From Mitragyna speciosa (lineage: Eukaryota > Streptophyta > Magnoliopsida > Gentianales > Rubiaceae), in the NCBI GenBank assembly GCA_024721245.1, contig CM045565.1, positions 22,580,714 through 22,644,713 on the forward strand: a stretch of DNA of 64,000 nt, in the 5' to 3' direction. A program made the position numbers and the translations under genes. Under the pieces are notes generated by a model. The model did not search any database, was not told the origin of the DNA, and saw nothing but the letters and a program-made list of their open reading frames with translations. Numbering within the stretch: the first letter of the stretch is position 1; each line of letters begins with the position of its first letter. This document shows positions 61,854 to 64,000 of this stretch, in pieces.

Positions 61854-63598
61854 ATCCAACTGACGACTGTAGGAAAAGGCCAAATTATTTGGCCGGTCGA
61901 GAAAAATTGCACTGCCAGACGACGGATGACGAGGATGTTTTCGGATGACAGGAAGACATGTACTTCTTAATTACTTAGTTATGTGATTCTTTGAAACAGC
62001 TTAACTGCATTTTGGCCTAATTGATCTCCCAATTTCTCAACTATTTCGTGCCAATACAACTATTGGTGATAGCCAAGAAACCAACTGATGACGAGATAAA
62101 TTCATCAATCTACCTTTGGCAAATGGACATAGCCTTTTACAATCCAACTTAATTAAAATATAAATTAAGGGGCTAGAAAAGATAATTGGTTGAAACATGA
62201 ATTGTAAAGATAATGTGAGGATTTCTCAAGAATATGAGGACAGATGTATCAGGAAAATGGTAGAGTTATGAGGATAACCTAACCTTAATTTTACAATTGC
62301 AAATCAAGAAAATGCTAGGAGACCCTCTTTATTTTTGTCAATTCCTATGCTTGGATCAATTAACCATATTGATCAAATCTCATGCTTGTGTCATAATTGA
62401 CCATCTCAAACTATAAATGATGAGTTAGGCGGGAGCAAGTTAAATAGCCAAGTAAATTTATCCTAATTCCTAATACTGAAGTTTCATATATCTATCTACG
62501 TATGGACTAGTGACATCAGTTTGTCTATCTCCAGAACCATATTATTCAGATTTTTGACGAAACAATAAATATTTGGCCGTCCTTTTGAGTCCTTGCCGAA
62601 TGATGAGTATTTTTCTTGAGGCCGATTCTGACACAGATCATGGTTTGATTAATTTAAGGTAATCTGGTTTATTATCCAAGCGTGGGCACAGTTGAACTTA
62701 TCAACTCATGAATGATAGAAACTAAAGAAACGACTTTTAGATTGAAAAAATATTTGTCTAAAAGGGAACTCATACTAAAATGGAAACAATAAATTAACGA
62801 TGATGGGAGAAAGATTCACAATTTATGCGGGTATATCTATCCAAAATAATTGATCACATGTACTTATCCAACAAAAAGCAAATTATGTTACTAAGACCCA
62901 ACTCAACCTGTAAGAATATTAGCTAGGTATCCTCATTTCTACTCTCAAGCTCTACCGTTTTCTCCTAGTAACGCTCCCAATCTCTATTGAATCAGAATTA
63001 TTTTGATGATGTGATCCTAAAAGCCAAAACAACTACCATAAAACCATAGAAAATTACAAAGACCTGGCCGGACTGTGGTAGGATCGTTCACAGCAAATTC
63101 TTCTTGTTTTTTGGTTGGAAGAAGACATGGGTTGGCTACAGAAATCAGATAAACGCGTTATACAACATTGTATTTGTCAAACTTAGGTAGCGATAAACTA
63201 TGTAGGTTAAAAAATAATAGCAAAGCATGTACAGTCATTCGTGCAATTTTCGGAAGGTCAATTTAACATTTCAATTCATATTTTGGCCTTTCTTCTGGTT
63301 CTTTTGCGATACTACCGCATCTTTCCATTCAGGATTTACACCCTTTTGGCAAATCTTAGCAAGATTAACTTTCGAATGTACTTATACCAGGTAATTATAC
63401 TCAATAGGATCCAATTAATTTGTTAGCTTTACTAATAGTTTTTTTTATATATATTTAAAAGATACTTTTCTTTCTTGCTTTCTAACTAAAAATATATTTG
63501 AACACAAGTGAATATTCTTCCTAAATGCGAGACTCTCTTCAGTATTTGCATACCGAGTTAGATGAGGATATACTCTTTTTTTTAATGGTTTAAATATA
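61854..63598. other. Intergenic region, no gene recognised
   Basis: This is AT-rich sequence upstream of the FYVE-like gene. The only notable frame (63241-63426) is short and without motifs. No repeat was recognised before the MITE at 63599. Confidence 0.55.
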
Positions 63599-63944
63599 CT
63601 CCCTCCGTCTTATTTTGATAGGCTTACAGGTTTTTTCACACAATTTAAGAAAAGTTAGTCAACTGTAAAGAATGAATTAATCTATGATGTTACTAAAATA
63701 CCCTTATATTCATCATTAAATATTTACATTAAATACAAATAGAAAATTGCACCATAAGTCAAATTAATTCTACTTGATGTGTGAATGCACAGTTTGCTAT
63801 GCACTTTCACTTATAACAAAGTAATCAAATAGCGACATTTTAGAGAACTTGAAAATTAATTACATTCTTCAATTGGAAAGTGAACTATAATTTAAGATGG
63901 ATGAAAAAGAAAAAAACAAACCTATTAAAATGAGACGGAGGGAG
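63599..63944. mobile_element. Stowaway-like MITE (Tc1/mariner type), 346 bp
   Basis: The left end CTCCCTCCGTCTTATTTTGATAGG and the right end CCTATTAAAATGAGACGGAGGGAG are near-perfect inverted repeats of about 24 bp. The element is flanked by TA on both sides (63597-63598 and 63945-63946), the target duplication of Tc1/mariner elements. CTCCCTCCGT is the canonical Stowaway terminus. The interior is non-coding. Confidence 0.95.
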
Positions 63945-64000
63945 TATTATTATTCTTGAAGAGGATCGTAGGGTAACGAACATAAGTCCAAATACTCGGA

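Overview
The window is nuclear DNA of a flowering plant, almost certainly a eudicot. Genes are interrupted by GT-AG introns, intergenic DNA is AT-rich with microsatellites and MITEs, and the families are plant ones: OVATE, alpha-expansin, UDP-xylose transporter, ATL RING-H2, group I bZIP and TRF-like Myb. I cannot name the species. All gene models below were spliced by eye, using intron phase and family conservation.

Layout from left to right: the 3' part of an OVATE family gene with a reading-frame break (2-965, +); a 7.3 kb gene-poor stretch; a nine-exon poly(A)-polymerase/OAS1-like nucleotidyltransferase (13395-8262, -); 5.2 kb without genes; ribosomal protein eS26 (20737-18591, -) with its promoter elements; tRNA-Gly(GCC) (22026-22096, +); a decayed Mn-superoxide dismutase gene (24065-22426, -); an intact UDP-xylose-type nucleotide-sugar transporter (28090-24859, -); an intergenic stretch with an 811 bp Tourist-like MITE; an alpha-expansin (34158-32782, -); 4.1 kb without genes; a tandem segmental duplication (38290-43048); a decayed nardilysin (M16 metallopeptidase) gene (47972-42946, -); a TRF-like Myb gene (49927-53248, +); a group I bZIP gene (56234-54334, -); an intronless ATL-type RING-H2 E3 ligase (58254-58778, +); a FYVE-like zinc-finger, His-rich XLG-like gene (61765-59610, -); and a terminal stretch with a Stowaway-like MITE (63599-63944).

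The genes do not form a pathway. They are a syntenic neighbourhood. From memory, Arabidopsis carries bZIP52, UXT3, nardilysin, TRFL7 and OFP4 close together around At1g06850-At1g06920, and RPS26, a nucleotidyltransferase, EXPA8 and bZIP18 around At2g40510-At2g40620. This window therefore looks like a less fractionated version of an ancestral block.

The most notable observations are the two decayed housekeeping-type genes. The Mn-SOD copy has a nonsense codon and a 7-nt deletion. The nardilysin copy has lost its HxxEH zinc site, has a large central deletion, and its tail was re-duplicated in tandem. Other points are the OVATE frameshift and several MITEs, including a pair of related copies. 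I found no convincing previously undescribed biological system, CRISPR array or prokaryotic element.
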